Shown here: positions 46,271 through 58,291 of the stretch, piece after piece
Numbering within the stretch: position 1 is the first letter of the stretch
How the letters are laid out: each line of letters opens with the position of its first letter
Assembly (NCBI GenBank): GCA_949317995.1
Contig: OX439045.1
Coordinates: 10,524,174-10,588,173, forward strand
Source of the DNA: Acholoe squamosa
Taxonomy: Eukaryota > Annelida > Polychaeta > Phyllodocida > Polynoidae
Direction of reading: 5' to 3'
Length of the DNA stretch: 64,000 nucleotides
Notes under the pieces: generated by a model
Databases searched by the model: none
What the model was told of the DNA's origin: nothing
The model's input: only the letters and a program-made list of their open reading frames with translations
Made by a program: the position numbers and the translations under genes

Positions 46271-46806
46271 AAAGGAACGGTAGAGGACGCTTAAAAATCA
46301 GATCAAATATCCATAAAAAGATGAATCAAGACTTTCATTCTTTTAAGCAGTATTCGTAATGCTAAGGTATCGAATCCTTAGACAGAGCCCTTTGCTACTA
46401 CAATGTCATTAATCTTTGAGGTGGTTCTGCATTTTGGTGAAGAATAAAGGACGAAGGTAGAATCATATTTGAGCTATAGTGTCTTAGAAAGGTCTTTGTC
46501 ACATTCAATAAAGTTCAAAAGAAAGCTAATGTGGGCACCAAATGCACAAAGGGGTTGGGGAACCATAAAGGTCCTTTTAAGACGGGGTAGAGAAAGCAGT
46601 ATCAAAGTGAGACAGAAAGATACCCCATAATGATGGAGATGGAGAAAGAGGCAATAGCAGCATCAAGAGAAAACTGGCACACATGTTAAAAATGAAAAGC
46701 TCCTGGAGTAAGGGATTGGTCATTTTTTAACAACCAGGGAGGGGTGGTGGATTTTCGCAGGCATGGACCAATATTGTCCCAGCCCTCCCCATTGGAGGGG
46801 TCTGGA
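46271..46806. other. Spacer, no gene seen
   Basis: No supported feature apart from the small G-rich repeat at 46,719-46,760 that echoes 35,810. Confidence 0.35.
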
Positions 46807-47179
46807 GGCTGTTGCGAAAAGATTGAGTTGTTGCTTTCCAGGGTAGGTACATCATTTCCCACATCCCTCTTCTACTTAACCACTCTGGATCACTTCCAAC
46901 ACTGTAGTACAGAAGTAGTCACTTTCCCACAAATCAAACTGTGTTGCGAAAAGTGGTCACACCTGAGTGCTTCCCAGACTGCCCACACCTACATACTTAT
47001 GCGACAGAGTGGAGGAAGCAACTTCCAGTTGAGGGGTTGTTAGTAACCACTTCTGGACCACTTCTGTTTGGAAGTGTCATTTGGCAATGCAATAGAGAAG
47101 AGACTACCAAAGATGAGTGCCTTCCATTTTTGGAAGTACACCTCCAACAGAAGTGACTTCCAAGGGTTTAGCAACAGCC
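46807..47179. repeat. M8 inverted-repeat element
   Basis: About 373 bp between GGCTGTTGCGAAA and TTTAGCAACAGCC (12 of 13 inverse). Inside are repeated ACTTCTG / CAGAAGTGACTTCC words on both strands and a second TGTTGCGAAAAG. The frames at 46,744-47,043 and 46,941-47,156 lie within it and are not called. Confidence 0.55.
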
Positions 47180-47699
47180 ATCTGAGAGGTTTTACCCCTC
47201 CCTTTTGTCTATAGTACCATGCAGACCTTTTTTTCTGTTAAGAAGGAGTGATATTTATTTTGGCCCTCCCCCAAATCTATCACCCAATTCCAGTTATGTA
47301 CTGCCAGTTTTGTATGAGAATTGTATGGATAGTATTTGAAAGGACCTGGCTATAGATAAGAAAAAAAAATGTAAAATCAACGAAATACATGTGTAATAGA
47401 TAGGACACTCTAGCATCAACAGAATATAGGGACAGATTCTGGGTACTTGCATTGGTGATATAAAGGCCCTCCCAAGCCAGTGTCATTGAAGTGATGAGCC
47501 ACACCTCTTAGAAACATTGAACCAAAAATGTGAGTTTCTCTTGATATTTTTTTTGTCTACCTTCAATCCAGCAGAATGCTGGTAGCTTCCCCTTGAAGAC
47601 CAACAAGGGAAACATGCTGCATCAGGAGATTCAAAGGGCAATTCACAAAAGGGTGCTAAAACCTTATCAATAACTTCTTCATCCTATCTTTCAGCACTA
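47180..47699. other. Spacer, no gene seen
   Basis: No supported feature. Confidence 0.35.
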
Positions 47700-48070
47700 C
47701 CCTGCAGTGTACTTGCAAACACAAAGACAGTCCATATCATCATGCCTCCCACACATTAGCTGGAATGTATAGGCACAGCTACTTGTATCCCCTACACATA
47801 TAGGCAACCTCAGTCATCACACCTACACTGGTTAGGTAGGATGAAAGCACTACTGCTATTTATATACCAAGATGTATTGCCTACCTTCACTATCCCTACC
47901 TCCTGTATCACTACAGACCATGACATTACCAACACCTAGACCGAAGCACTCTATTGGTGGAGCCGATAATGGGTTAGAGATAGGGAACAGGTTTTTCCAC
48001 TAGTAACTGGTGTGTGTCTCTATGCTTCTGCTCTGTATAAAAGAGAATAACGTGTTTAAAGTAAGGTTTT
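47700..48070. repeat. Duplicated block J, end part, copy 2
   Basis: Matches 34,900-35,120, including CATTACCAACACCTA / CAGTATCAACACCTA and GTTAGAGATAGGGAACAG. Confidence 0.6.
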
Positions 48071-48279
48071 CTGTGTGGGGAATCAACTAGCCTATGGCAA
48101 TAGTGATAATGTTATGATAACAATGTACTGTTTGGCACTTTGTCTAGTCATACTTCTTACAGTTTTTCTAAGTAAACAAATATGTCATCAGAATAATGAC
48201 AAATCTCTGTAGCAACTTTGGACAGGAGTTCCACCATAACTTTCACAGAGATTCTTTGTACCATAATGTTTTATTGTGC

Positions 48280-48292
48280 TGCCATCTGGGGC
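48280..48292 (-). promoter_or_regulatory. CTCF-like motif, unit copy 3
   Basis: The third TGCCATCTGGGGC, again followed by TTCATTGTA. The preceding TTTGTACCA is shared in part; the rest of the neighbourhood is poorly conserved. Confidence 0.3.
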
Positions 48293-48360
48293 TTCATTGT
48301 ATAAGTTACTTTACTACATTATAATTAGGGAGATTCCCTTTTCATTTTCATGAGGAAGGC

Positions 48361-50325
48361 ATAACAATGCCACAGGCTCACTTCGGCAATGAGTTCAAAT
48401 ATTACAAAAGTGTTATTAGAATGCCAACTCGCAACCAGCTGGCCGTTATCTTGACTACATGTTTTTACAGTCTACCTTCCTCTGTAAACACTGGTGAAGC
48501 TTTCCAAAGTGGTGACCTCCTGAACACCAAGAACTCCCTCCCCTGTCCCTGATGGGGTGTAGCTGGAGTAGTGGTTGCAAGAATTGCTGAAACTGCTGGA
48601 CACGTGATTTGAAGGCAAATCAGAAGACTGACCAGGGTCAATGAGGAAGATGATAACTAGCAAAAAAGAAGGTATCAAGCACTGAGTAATGACAGTATCA
48701 ACAAGAGGGCAACTCCTACATCTTAACCTTAAGAATGTATGGCTGTGGTAGGAATATTAATCTTATCCAGTAGGATTGTCAAAGAGTAGGTATCTACAGA
48801 CGCTGTGAGGTCCCTCAAAATCATGGAACTTTTGCAAAATGTACCTTATCTTACCAATGATCTTGCTGCCAAAAGTGGTCCATATTTGTGGATGGGATAA
48901 TAGATGGAATGGGAATTATGCAGAGTATTACTGGATTTAGTCCAAGAGGTCATGGAAGACTAACTTAACTACACAGAGAGAAGAACACTGATCGCTTTAA
49001 CACATACTGCACAGGTCACAATTTGTCTCCCACATGACATGTATGAAGGCATGTCAAATGAGGTTGACGCTCTCATATTTGGTTTGTCAACTCCACTTGA
49101 CCTGCGTAATGAAGACAGGTCACATATTTCTGATCCATTCACCTGAGTGCTAGGTAATACTGTGAGACAGTTTTGTAAGTATCAAGAGCAGTCAATAGCT
49201 ATGTACCAATGGTTCAATCAAGGCAGGCCTATAATAGAAGGCAGGGGATATCATAGTCCCACAGGCCTGCAACACTAAGTCACTTTTTCCTATCTACAGA
49301 ACTTTTACTTGACTGAGGACCTCTATGCAGTCCATAAGACAAGGGCATGGAGGTGCACAGCACTGCCACTTGTCTCCATGTAATGAAGATACTGAGATTA
49401 TAGACTGTGGGTTAGCATACAATCTTTTGGTATTTAATAATTATTCACATAAGGTGTCTAACCTCTCCAGTTGAGGAATTCAGGATTGTGGGTGTCTATT
49501 CTGATATTCAATAACAAATGCCAATTTAACAATGAAATAGAATTCACTACCATTCATTGATAGTATTTACAGACCTTAGTGATCTATTCTTCATGAAAAC
49601 AAAATGACACAAATACATTAAATGTCTCAAGTGTTGGTAGTACCTCTTGGTAGTAATTAATCCTGGTACCAAAATGTTTTTTTGCCCCATCTAGTGGAAT
49701 ATCCTAGAACAATTATGTATGTCAAACCATCACGTGTCAAGTGCCTTTGACATGGCCGTGGCCCTAGTCAACTCACAGATGACGTGGTATTTTAAGGCAT
49801 GTCAAAACATATGAGGATTACTGTGTGCTACACTTGTCATGGTGACATTTATACACATGTCCCAATGACGTGTGCTCTCTGTGTCAAATCAAGTTGACAT
49901 CGGTATACATGTCACTTTGTCAGGAAGACTTTTTTCAGTGTAGGGCTTTTCTCAAGTGGTTGCTAAAAGAGAGTTATCATTTTCTGCACATAAATAATAG
50001 ACAATCTCTTTATTATAGGTTCTTCATCAAGTAGAGAAAATGATGCTTTATTATCAATGTTGTGGGTAAATTCAATAATTCATACTTCCTATTAGATACC
50101 TAATGTTGCTGCTAAAAGATTCTCAGCCAGGAATTCTCTACTGGCCTGTAAAGGGATTCAGGTGTTCAAAACATGTAGCATGCTCAGAAGCATCATAAGG
50201 TATAACATATATAAGACCTATAAGATAAAACAAGATTCAGTATGCTTCGTTTTTTCTCATAGATACTTAACACTACACATACAAAGTTCCAATGTGCATA
50301 CAAAGAGCTTGCATCCCCTGAGGAT
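48361..50325. other. Spacer, duplicated background
   Basis: 48,470-48,960 loosely follows block C. 49,020-49,160 and 49,720-49,930 share GGTCA/TGACC and GTCAAGT..ACTTGAC words that suggest further fold-back DNA. No gene was recognised. Confidence 0.35.
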
Positions 50326-50387
50326 AGACTTGAAAAGGAGTAATTGCTTTCATGTTAGACTTGAAAAGGAGTGATTGTTTTCATGTT
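50326..50387. repeat. 31-bp tandem duplication
   Basis: AGACTTGAAAAGGAGT.ATTG.TTTCATGTT occurs twice in direct succession with two differences. Confidence 0.9.
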
Positions 50388-50589
50388 TTATTTATGTCAA
50401 ACAGAAGTCCCTCTTTGATACAATCAAATTTAGCTGATATAACACAACAGTTTCTTTGATTAAAAAAACTGCAGTCAACAGTGCTGTCCTCAAAGCGAAA
50501 GGATTCTCATGTGCTATACACAAATTATCTGTTGTTCAGCCATCTCCATAACCCAGAGATAAAAGGATCAATTTCAAAGCTCTTATATG

Positions 50590-50700
50590 CTAGACAAATT
50601 GACTACACAGCTTTGTGGCAATTCTGATTCTTCCATGTGACTAACACCATCCAGCCATCCCCTCTCATTGACAAGGGCCTGCCTTCTGTCAGTGGGAGAG
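50590..50700. repeat. Duplicated block A core, copy 4
   Basis: TTCTGATTCTTCCATGTGACTAACACCATCCAGCC and GACAAGGGCCTGCC match the conserved core of the other A copies. Only about 110 bp remain; a G10 run follows at 50,709. Confidence 0.6.
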
Positions 50701-50709
50701 GTAAGGTGG

Positions 50710-51676
50710 GGGGGGGGGTGATGTTAGACAGGACACAGAGTAGTGGTTGAAACAAAGATTTGAGAGTATGAATAGAGATGGCTTGACCAATATGCCACCA
50801 ACTTCACACCTCCTCAAAGATACTCTCACACCATGAAAAAAATATTTCTAACATATATTTGTGATAGCAGGGATGGGGTGAACTGGGTAACCAGGAGTAT
50901 TGGAGTATAGGAAGTCAAAAGTTAGCACTGAAATTGCAGGTCACTTGATGTGAAGGCAAAAAGGAAGACTGACCAGGGTCGATAAGAAAGATGATTGCAA
51001 AATAAAATAAGGCACTAAGGCCACGGCTAATCATCGGAATTCATTGGATAGTGACATGTTTCTTACAGCATCCAGATTTTAGCGAACCCATTCGTTATGC
51101 ACATTAGCGAACCCATTTAGCGAACCCATTCTCATGTTCATCATGAGCTATGACTTTAAATTGAGAATTTCTTATGATCGCTCACATGAGATTGTTTTTA
51201 TATATCCAAAACGTCTTTCAGTATCCAATAAAGATCCAATGAAATTCGAATAACTTAAAGAAGAAAGACAATGAGACAGTTCTAGAAAAGTAGTGATTAC
51301 TATAGTGTCAGATGGAGGAGGGGAAATCAGCCTGACCCTCCGGCCACCCTATTCATGAAGATCTAACACCACAATGCACCGATGCAGTGTAGGATGGTGA
51401 CCCAAATGGAACTGGACAGGATATCTTTTCTACTGTTCTCATGTTTATTATCCCCACAGAGGTAGCATGAGGAATAAATGCAGCTCCATACTGTTAGCAA
51501 ATATTATACGATAAGAATAACGTGAAATCTTGTATATATCTGACTTATAAGCTATACAGAGCCCTGTAAGCGTTGACTTAATGGCAGCTCATTGGCATAT
51601 CCTACATCTGATCAGATAATTTAACACTCACTTTACCAGAGTATTGTAGAGGTACATAACATATAAACCATAGCGT
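50710..51676. other. Spacer before the LTR element
   Basis: No gene. TAGCGAACCCATT occurs three times between 51,079 and 51,133. Confidence 0.4.
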
Positions 51677-52020
51677 TGGGTACCGTCTGACGTGGCGGGT
51701 GAGTCGAGTCGTCGGACGTTCCTCAGGTTCCAGATAGGTGGCAGCACCGATCCGGGTCTGTGGGGACATCTGACGACGAACACCTGGGTCCTTATATAAA
51801 GCCCAGGGCTCAGCCGCTACGTCAGAGGCCCTTCTGGCCTCCGAAGAATGTAGAACACCATTGATAATTATTAGCTGCCCCCTCTATACTATCGGGTAGC
51901 CGTGAGTGTGCATTAGTAATAAAATCTATCCGTTGGCATACACTTGAAACACCGTCTTACTCTTTCTTTCCGAATCGTAAGACCCGAACCCCCAGGTCCG
52001 TAAGGCCACAACCCTTTACA
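51677..52020 (+). repeat. 5' LTR of the gypsy element
   Basis: About 344 bp, from TGGGTACCGTC to CCCTTTACA directly before the primer binding site. It holds TATATAAA at 51,793-51,800, AATAAA at 51,918-51,923, and is GC-richer than the upstream DNA. The right edge is firm because the PBS follows after one base. The left edge is a guess, since no second LTR in the window allows comparison. Confidence 0.65.
51793..51800 (+). promoter_or_regulatory. TATA box in LTR
   Basis: TATATAAA, about 120 bp upstream of the AATAAA signal. It would place transcription start near 51,825, inside the LTR. Confidence 0.5.
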
Positions 52021-52021
52021 C

Positions 52022-52036
52022 TGGTGCCGTGACCAG
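52022..52036 (+). other. Primer binding site
   Basis: TGGTGCCGTGACCAG starts one base after the LTR end. The leading TGG pairs with the CCA tail of the priming tRNA. Which tRNA is used is not assigned. Confidence 0.65.
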
Positions 52037-52080
52037 TTAATTCTGGTGTATAGCCCGGACGTTATAACGTCCGAACGGAC

Positions 52081-54936
52081 ATGGATTAGATAGCCTCACG
52101 AAAGCTAACCCAGCAGGGCAATTAGTTGCCCAGGAGAATGGCAATGGATCGTTAGTGCTCCAAACCCATTTGAACTCCCAAGATGCGGAATCTGCATCTT
52201 GGGGAGATCCCGAACCCCACTATAATGATAGTGAGGAAAATCTACCAGACTCTGTACGACGTGAACAGTCCATACAGAGACAGAGTAATTTAATAGGCCA
52301 ACAATCACTTGTTGACGAGTTGAGTAATTCGATGTTCGAAGTTGGTGGTAGTACTTATCCAGAACATCTGGCACCAATGCCAAAAAGGGTAACATTTGAG
52401 AACTACCTTATAGATTACCCAGACCCGGACTACCAATATTAGATTATAGCGCTATAGACGGCGACTTAACCTATGCGGTACCGGAAGGTGAGGAATTTAA
52501 ACGACCGGATCTCCTGTTGTTAAATGAAACCTATGTAACTTTGAACGAGAACCTAAATACCTTGGTCAAAGCTAAAGATGAAGTATTCCATGAAAAACTT
52601 CAGCTGGAAGAGGACCTGACTGGCATGCGAAGCAAATTCGAAGCCAGAAGGAGTGAGTACATGAAGGAATTAGAAAATGAAGAAATGAAACTTCAAGAAA
52701 TGAGAAAGTCATTCAATAAAGAATATGACAATAGACACATCCATATCCAAACATACATAGATACGAACGATCAACTAAGTCTTGATAAGGCAAAATACGA
52801 ATCCGAAATATGCCATTATCAGAGCGAGTTAGAGAAATTGAAACTTCAGTGTAGTAAACAAGCTGAAGACAATGAAACCATCCGGGTAGGCATTATAGCC
52901 TACAATAAACAACTGGAGGAAGATAGACAGAAACTCACGAATGAGCTTCAGGAATTGCAGACTACTGCAATAACCCTAGACAAATACGTAGAAGCCGCCC
53001 AATTGACTATAGGTACTATAGATCCAGCTGTGGTGTCTACAATGTTGGGGAAAACATCCAAAGATGCAACTCCAATTAGATACAACCCATTCGTTGACGA
53101 CTGGGCTGATAAGAATGTAGTATCCGGAATCTATAAGAAACCGGATAATACCGCAGGTAATGGAAACGCACCTACACCAGCAACTCCTGTGCTGGATATA
53201 ATAGGTCCGGCACCGCCAATACCAGATTTGAGTCATAAAATTAAAGCGACTGACGATAGTGCTATTGGTGCTAACAGTAATCACAACCGAGAGTACCAGG
53301 ACCACCGAGACATACGTTAACGCCACCTTCATATTTCTCTCAACCCGGCCACAGTACACCAGCAGGCCCAAGATTACCGAACCCATCTTCGGGTCAAGGT
53401 AATGGTCCTAATGATGGACTTTTTCCCAGACCAAACCCACCACAAACCAATGTTAACGGCGGTACGTACCAACCAAGAACAACTTCCTATGGATATAGAT
53501 ATAATTATAATCCGGCAGGAAGTAGTAATTACCAAAATGGTAATAACTATAATCAGGGATGGAATCAAAATAATTCTTACCCCAGATATGCATCTTCCGG
53601 AACAACTGGAAATGCCGGTTATAGTAGCGGATGCCCTAGCGGTTCATCCGGGCACTATCCTAACAATGGTCCACCAGGAGGAAATCCTCCAGGCGGCCCA
53701 GGAGGATCTGGATCTGGAGGATCAGGATCAGGAGGAGATGGCAGGAAGCCAAACAGAAGAACTTCCATGCCTGCAGGGATGCAAACCATCTTTGATAGAA
53801 GCCAATGTATTCAAAACCTTGGCATTGACTGCTACCGAAAGGGAGCAGATGGCATGGAAGTCATGAACTGGAGCATGCGAGAAGCAGATAGACTACGCGG
53901 ATGTAACAATCCGGCACGTAGACAGGCACGGATACCCCCTCCATATGATTCCAATGATCCATGGAAGGATAGGTATCAAGCTTTTGTCGACAAAGTCAAT
54001 TGTAGTGGCTGGACAAAAGAAGAAGCTCTGCCCTATTTGATCTGTTGGTTGAATAAAGGTGGAAAAGTAGCCCTCAATCAATGGAGAGCAGCATATGGAA
54101 TATACGGCACCTATGATCAATTGGTCGAATGTGCTGCATACCTATTCGGATCAATCGTTAGAGAAGATCCATGGGTAAGCTTCAAGAAAAGGACACAGAA
54201 ACCTAAAGAATCTCATAAGGTCTTTGGTTTAAAGGTACAGGACTTGCTATCAAAAGCACGTCCGAATTGGGCTCATGACGATGACTGCTATCTACAGGAA
54301 TTGTTTATACAATTCTATAATGGATTGCGGGATCCGGATCACAAACAAGTAGTTTGGGATTCTTGGATGGATGACACTTCCTTCAGTGACCTGTTCATAT
54401 CAATCGATGGACATGATATGAAGAAACGATTGGTAGGTCTAGGACCTAACCCGGTAAGAGCAGCTCCGTTCCAATACGGAGGTACACCTGCTCCGGTATA
54501 CGAAACTTCCCAGTTAGCCCCAGTCGATTCGCATGAGGCTGAACAGGAGGACGAATATGTCTCCGATGAAAACGGAGAATATATTGGATCAGTCCAGGTA
54601 GCTGGAAAGTATTACCGACAGAAGCGGTATAGGAAGGTACATTCGAGAGGGAGGGGAGGATCCGTTGCTAGTAAAACAGCTTCCGGACCGACCCAATCTG
54701 GCAATGTAACCTCTATGGCCAAGCCAGCTGTGGCAGCCGCTGTTGCTCCGACTAATATGATGGAAACATTAATAGCCGGATTCACAGAAGCTCTGAAGAG
54801 ACCGAGAGTTGATAAATCTCAAAGGAGATGTTTCAGATGCCAGAAACTGGGGCATTATGCTCCCGAATGTATGGCTGAGAAACCTGTCCCTCGTAGACAG
54901 GAGGGTGTCTCTGGAATAAGTACAGAGGAAAACTAA
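52081..54936 (+). pseudogene. gag: gypsy Gag polyprotein, frame-broken
   Basis: Structural protein of the retrotransposon, about 950 codons in three frames. 52,083-52,442 is in frame one with no usable ATG (an ATG at 52,081 is out of step and hits TAG). About 52,436-53,320 is in a second frame: an acidic/basic coiled coil (roughly 155 residues from 52,517, many L/E/K heptads), then a proline-rich stretch. About 53,284-54,936 is in a third frame: a Gly/Asn/Tyr/Pro-rich linker with GGSGSGGSGSGG, a capsid-like helical part (NDPWKDRYQAF..GWTKEEAL), then an RNA-binding zinc knuckle CFRCQKLGHYAPEC (CX2CX4HX4C, 54,829-54,870). Stop TAA at 54,934. Gag of this length with a long coiled-coil N-terminus is unusual for Ty3/gypsy elements. 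The frame changes could be real decay or assembly indels. Confidence 0.8.
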
Positions 54937-54950
54937 GGAGGGGTCTTCCG

Positions 54951-55469
54951 ATGGGCAAAGAAGGGGATCCCAGTGACAAATCTTGCCATGATATCACCAT
55001 CCATGATAATAGTTCGCATGTAGTAGCAAACTCGCCTAGCACCGAGGTGGTTGTAGACACCCGGAAGGTTAGGGAAGCTGATATAACAGGTGCCACGGGA
55101 GCACAGGGGAAACCCAGTATCAGTAACGAGGTAGGCGGCTATGAATTAGCCAGGGTTGGTAGTGCCCACCTGCCCCCGGGTCATCCTTGTCTGGAATACC
55201 TGAAAGGATGTGGATCGACTCCAGGTGTGAACAATGACGTTCCGATCATCACGGACATGCCCTCTGTCCTAAACGGAAGGCGGTGGTATGTTTGCCTTAC
55301 TGTTAACGGAAGATCTGCCGAATTTCTCATGGATACAGGAGCTAGCCACTCCTGTATCTCCAAGAGATTCTATGATCTTATTCCGGACGAACATGATACT
55401 CTGAAATCAGGAGGAAGTGCTCAGACGGCCGATGGCAGTACCTTGCAGACGTATGTAGAACTTGTGTAA
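54951..55469 (+). pseudogene. pol: gypsy protease, start of Pol
   Basis: Begins 14 nt after the Gag stop in another frame. An N-terminal linker of about 110 residues is followed by an aspartic protease: FLMDTGASHSCIS with the catalytic DTGA at residues 128-131. The frame stops at TAA 55,467-55,469 in the middle of the protease; the second half (ILGLDF, the flap-side motif) continues in the next frame. The active site is intact, but the reading is broken. Confidence 0.8.
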
Positions 55470-58291
55470 AGCTACAATTAGATGGAGTACATGACTATGT
55501 CATGAGCGCCACTGTTGCGGATATAGCAGATGAGGGGATACTCGGGTTGGATTTCGCATCCCTGTATGGAGTTGTGTTGGAACCCCAATTAGGTGTGTTG
55601 AGTGTGAAATACCCGTATCCTGTAAAGGTTAGATGTGTACTGAGACAAGTGAGCAGTATGGCTAGTGTGGCACACACTGTGCGAATCCCTCCGGGAGTAG
55701 CCTGTGTTGTGCTGGTGAGAAGTGATCCTGCAATGCGCAATAAGCCTGCAGTGATAGAACCGGATGTAGCTACTCTGTCAAGTATCGGATTAATATCTGT
55801 AGACACTATTGTAGCAAATGCGTCCTGGTCGGTAGTACCTGTCTCTAATACTGGAAACAGTACTATCTACTTAAAAAAGGGACAAGTTTTTGGAAACGTG
55901 ACCCTTTCGGAAACTGTAATGGATAGTAAGTTAAACTTACAAAAGGTAACAGGAAATGATGAAATTTCGGAAGACTTACTCAAGTTGTATGAAGAAACTT
56001 CATTAGAAGATCCGGAACACCGGAAAGAGTTCTATGATATGCTCTGTCAGTATAGGACTGCCTTTGCCAAACCTGGTGAAAAACTAGGTACGACAAATAA
56101 GGTAGTACATAAAATTGATACTGGAGATGCGGAACCCTTTAAAATACCGTATAGACGGTTGCCTTTAGCGAAAAAGAGAGTAGCTGAAGAGGAAATAAAC
56201 AAGATGTTGGAACAGGATATAATAGTCCCTTCCAATAGTCCATGGAGTAGTCCTGTGTGTATGGTAACAAAAAAAGACGGTACTATCCGCTTTTGCATAG
56301 ACTACAGGAAGCTGAATGGAGTAACGAAAAAGAATTCGTATCCATTACCGAGAATAGACGAAACCATTGACTCCTTAGGAGGAAACAGTTGGTTTTGTAC
56401 CCTAGACTTGCAATCAGGTTACTGGCAAGTGGGGATGAATCCTTCAGATATGGAGAAAACTGCATTTTCGAGCCATATTGGATTATTCCAATATAACGTA
56501 ATGCCGTTTGGTTTGTGCAATGCACCAGCAACATTTGAAGCAATGATGGAAACAATCCTAAGTGATTTATTGTGGAAAAGATGTCTTGTATACCTTGACG
56601 ATGTCATAGTCTTCGGAAAAACATTCGAAGAGTGTTCTAATAACCTAAAAATGGTACTAGAACGTATTATTTCTAATGGTCTCAAATTGAAACCTAAGAA
56701 ATGCCACATGTTTAGAAAGTCCATAAATTATTTGGGCCGCATCATTAGTGATGAAGGAATAAAAGCTGATCCGGAGAAAATCGAATCAGTTACGAATTGG
56801 AATAGACCTAAAACACCCAAAGAAGTGAGGTCCTTTTTAGGATTCTGTTCCTATTATAGGGAATTTATTCCGAATTATTCTAGAGTCAGTTACCCATTAC
56901 AAGCAATAGCTAACTGGACTCCAGGAAGTACCAAGGAAAAATTTCCTTGGACGCATGAACAGGAATCTGCTTTTCAAAAGCTAAAAGACCTGTTCACTAG
57001 TACTCCGGTATTACAATATCCGAATGAAACGGATCATTTCATACTGGATACTGATGCTAGTAATGATAGCATTGGTGCAGCTCTCTCGCAAGTCCAAAAT
57101 GGGAGAGAGGTACCTATTGCCTTTGCCAGCAATACACTGAGCAAAACTCAGCGCAATTACTGCACAACCAAAAGAGAGTTGTTAGCAGTAGTCATATATA
57201 CCAAGAAGTTCAAACATTTTCTATGGGGAACGAACTTTACTTTACGTACGGATCACTCCTCTTTAAGATGGCTACTGAACTTCCGAGATGCTGAAGGAAT
57301 GTTAGGCCGATGGCTAGCCCATCTATCAGAATATGGGCTTGAACATCACCAGATTCAGCATAGACCTGGAGTGAAGCATTTAAATGCTGATGCTTTATCT
57401 CGAATACCAATCCGGAAATGTGATAATCCGGATTGTACTGATTGCGGAGCTCATAGGGCAGTGTTAGCAGGGATTCGAAGACCATTCGAACCCCCAGTTG
57501 CCAGTATACTGGATTGGTCTATGGATCACATACGACGTTTCCAGGAAGCTGACTCGATAACTGCGCAGCTACTGCAATTAGTACCAAAGGGTATACGTCC
57601 AGTTAGACCCGAGGTCTCTCTGGAAAATCAAGAAATGAGAAGGTTTCTTGCTCAATGGACCGAGCTTGAAGTCCGGAAAGGCGTCTTATATCGTTGGAAG
57701 CCATGTAATAATGGTGAGAAAATCATGCAAGTGGTGATACCACATGCCATGAGACATGACATTATGTACTTTTGTCATGGACATCGGACCAGTGGTCATT
57801 TCGGAAGGAAACGCTCGTTAGCACGACTTTCCAAGAAATACTATTGGCCTGGCATGACAAGAGACTTGCAAAGATGGGTAACCACCTGTCCGGATTGTTG
57901 TAAAAACAAACCCGGACCCGGGATGGGCAAACTTCCCCTATCCCCTATCACTTTTCGGAGTTAGATTCGCAAGAATCGGGGTAGATATCATTCGTTGATT
58001 GAATACAACCGCTAATGATAATACCTGTATGATGGTAGTGTGTGATTATTACACAAAATACACTAAAGTATTTCCACTACCGGACCACAAAGCAGTTACT
58101 TGTGCCGAAGCCTTTGTAAAAGGTTGGGTACTAAGTTTCGGTGTACCATTAATGCTACACAGTGACCAAGGCAGAGAATTCGAATCAAATCTCTGCAGGG
58201 TATGTGCGAATACTTAGCTATTTGTAAGACTAGAACCAACCCGTATAGGCCACAAAGCGACGGATTGGTAGAAAGGTTCAATAGAACCCTT
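55375..58291 (+). repeat. 2,917-bp tandem duplication, unit 1
   Basis: Spans from the protease, just after the catalytic site, to mid-integrase. Unit 2 follows directly at 58,292. All internal coordinates repeat at +2,917. I found one difference by comparing the reading frames: G at 56,588 versus A at 59,505 (Val/Ile next to the YLDD box). The join at 58,292-58,294 is ATC, which also occurs at both parental breakpoints (55,375-55,377 and 61,209-61,211). Confidence 0.97.
55502..58291 (+). pseudogene. pol: gypsy Pol, first copy: RT, RNase H, truncated integrase
   Basis: An 820-codon frame from 55,502 to 57,964 carries the rest of the protease (GILGLDF, residues 12-18), reverse transcriptase (catalytic D at 302 in LDLQSGYWQ; YLDD at 364-367; LGRIISDEGI at 411-420), RNase H (DTDAS at 516-520; TDHSSLRW at 583-590; HLNADALSR) and the integrase HHCC zinc finger (H759, H766, C796, C799). 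A frameshift at about 57,962, an in-frame TGA at 57,996-57,998 and another shift near 58,205 break the integrase core (CDYYTKY..; HSDQGREF). It is cut at the duplication join before the region after the catalytic glutamate. RT and RNase H look complete. Confidence 0.9.

Noticed and set aside
4480-50700. Duplicated blocks as one giant Helitron or Polinton
   Set aside because: No Rep/helicase, polymerase or integrase genes and no terminal signatures were seen; local duplication fits better.
53402-53866. 154-codon frame in mid-Gag as a separate gene
   Set aside because: The Gly/Asn-rich linker in the neighbouring frame joins directly to the capsid part; this frame is a shadow.
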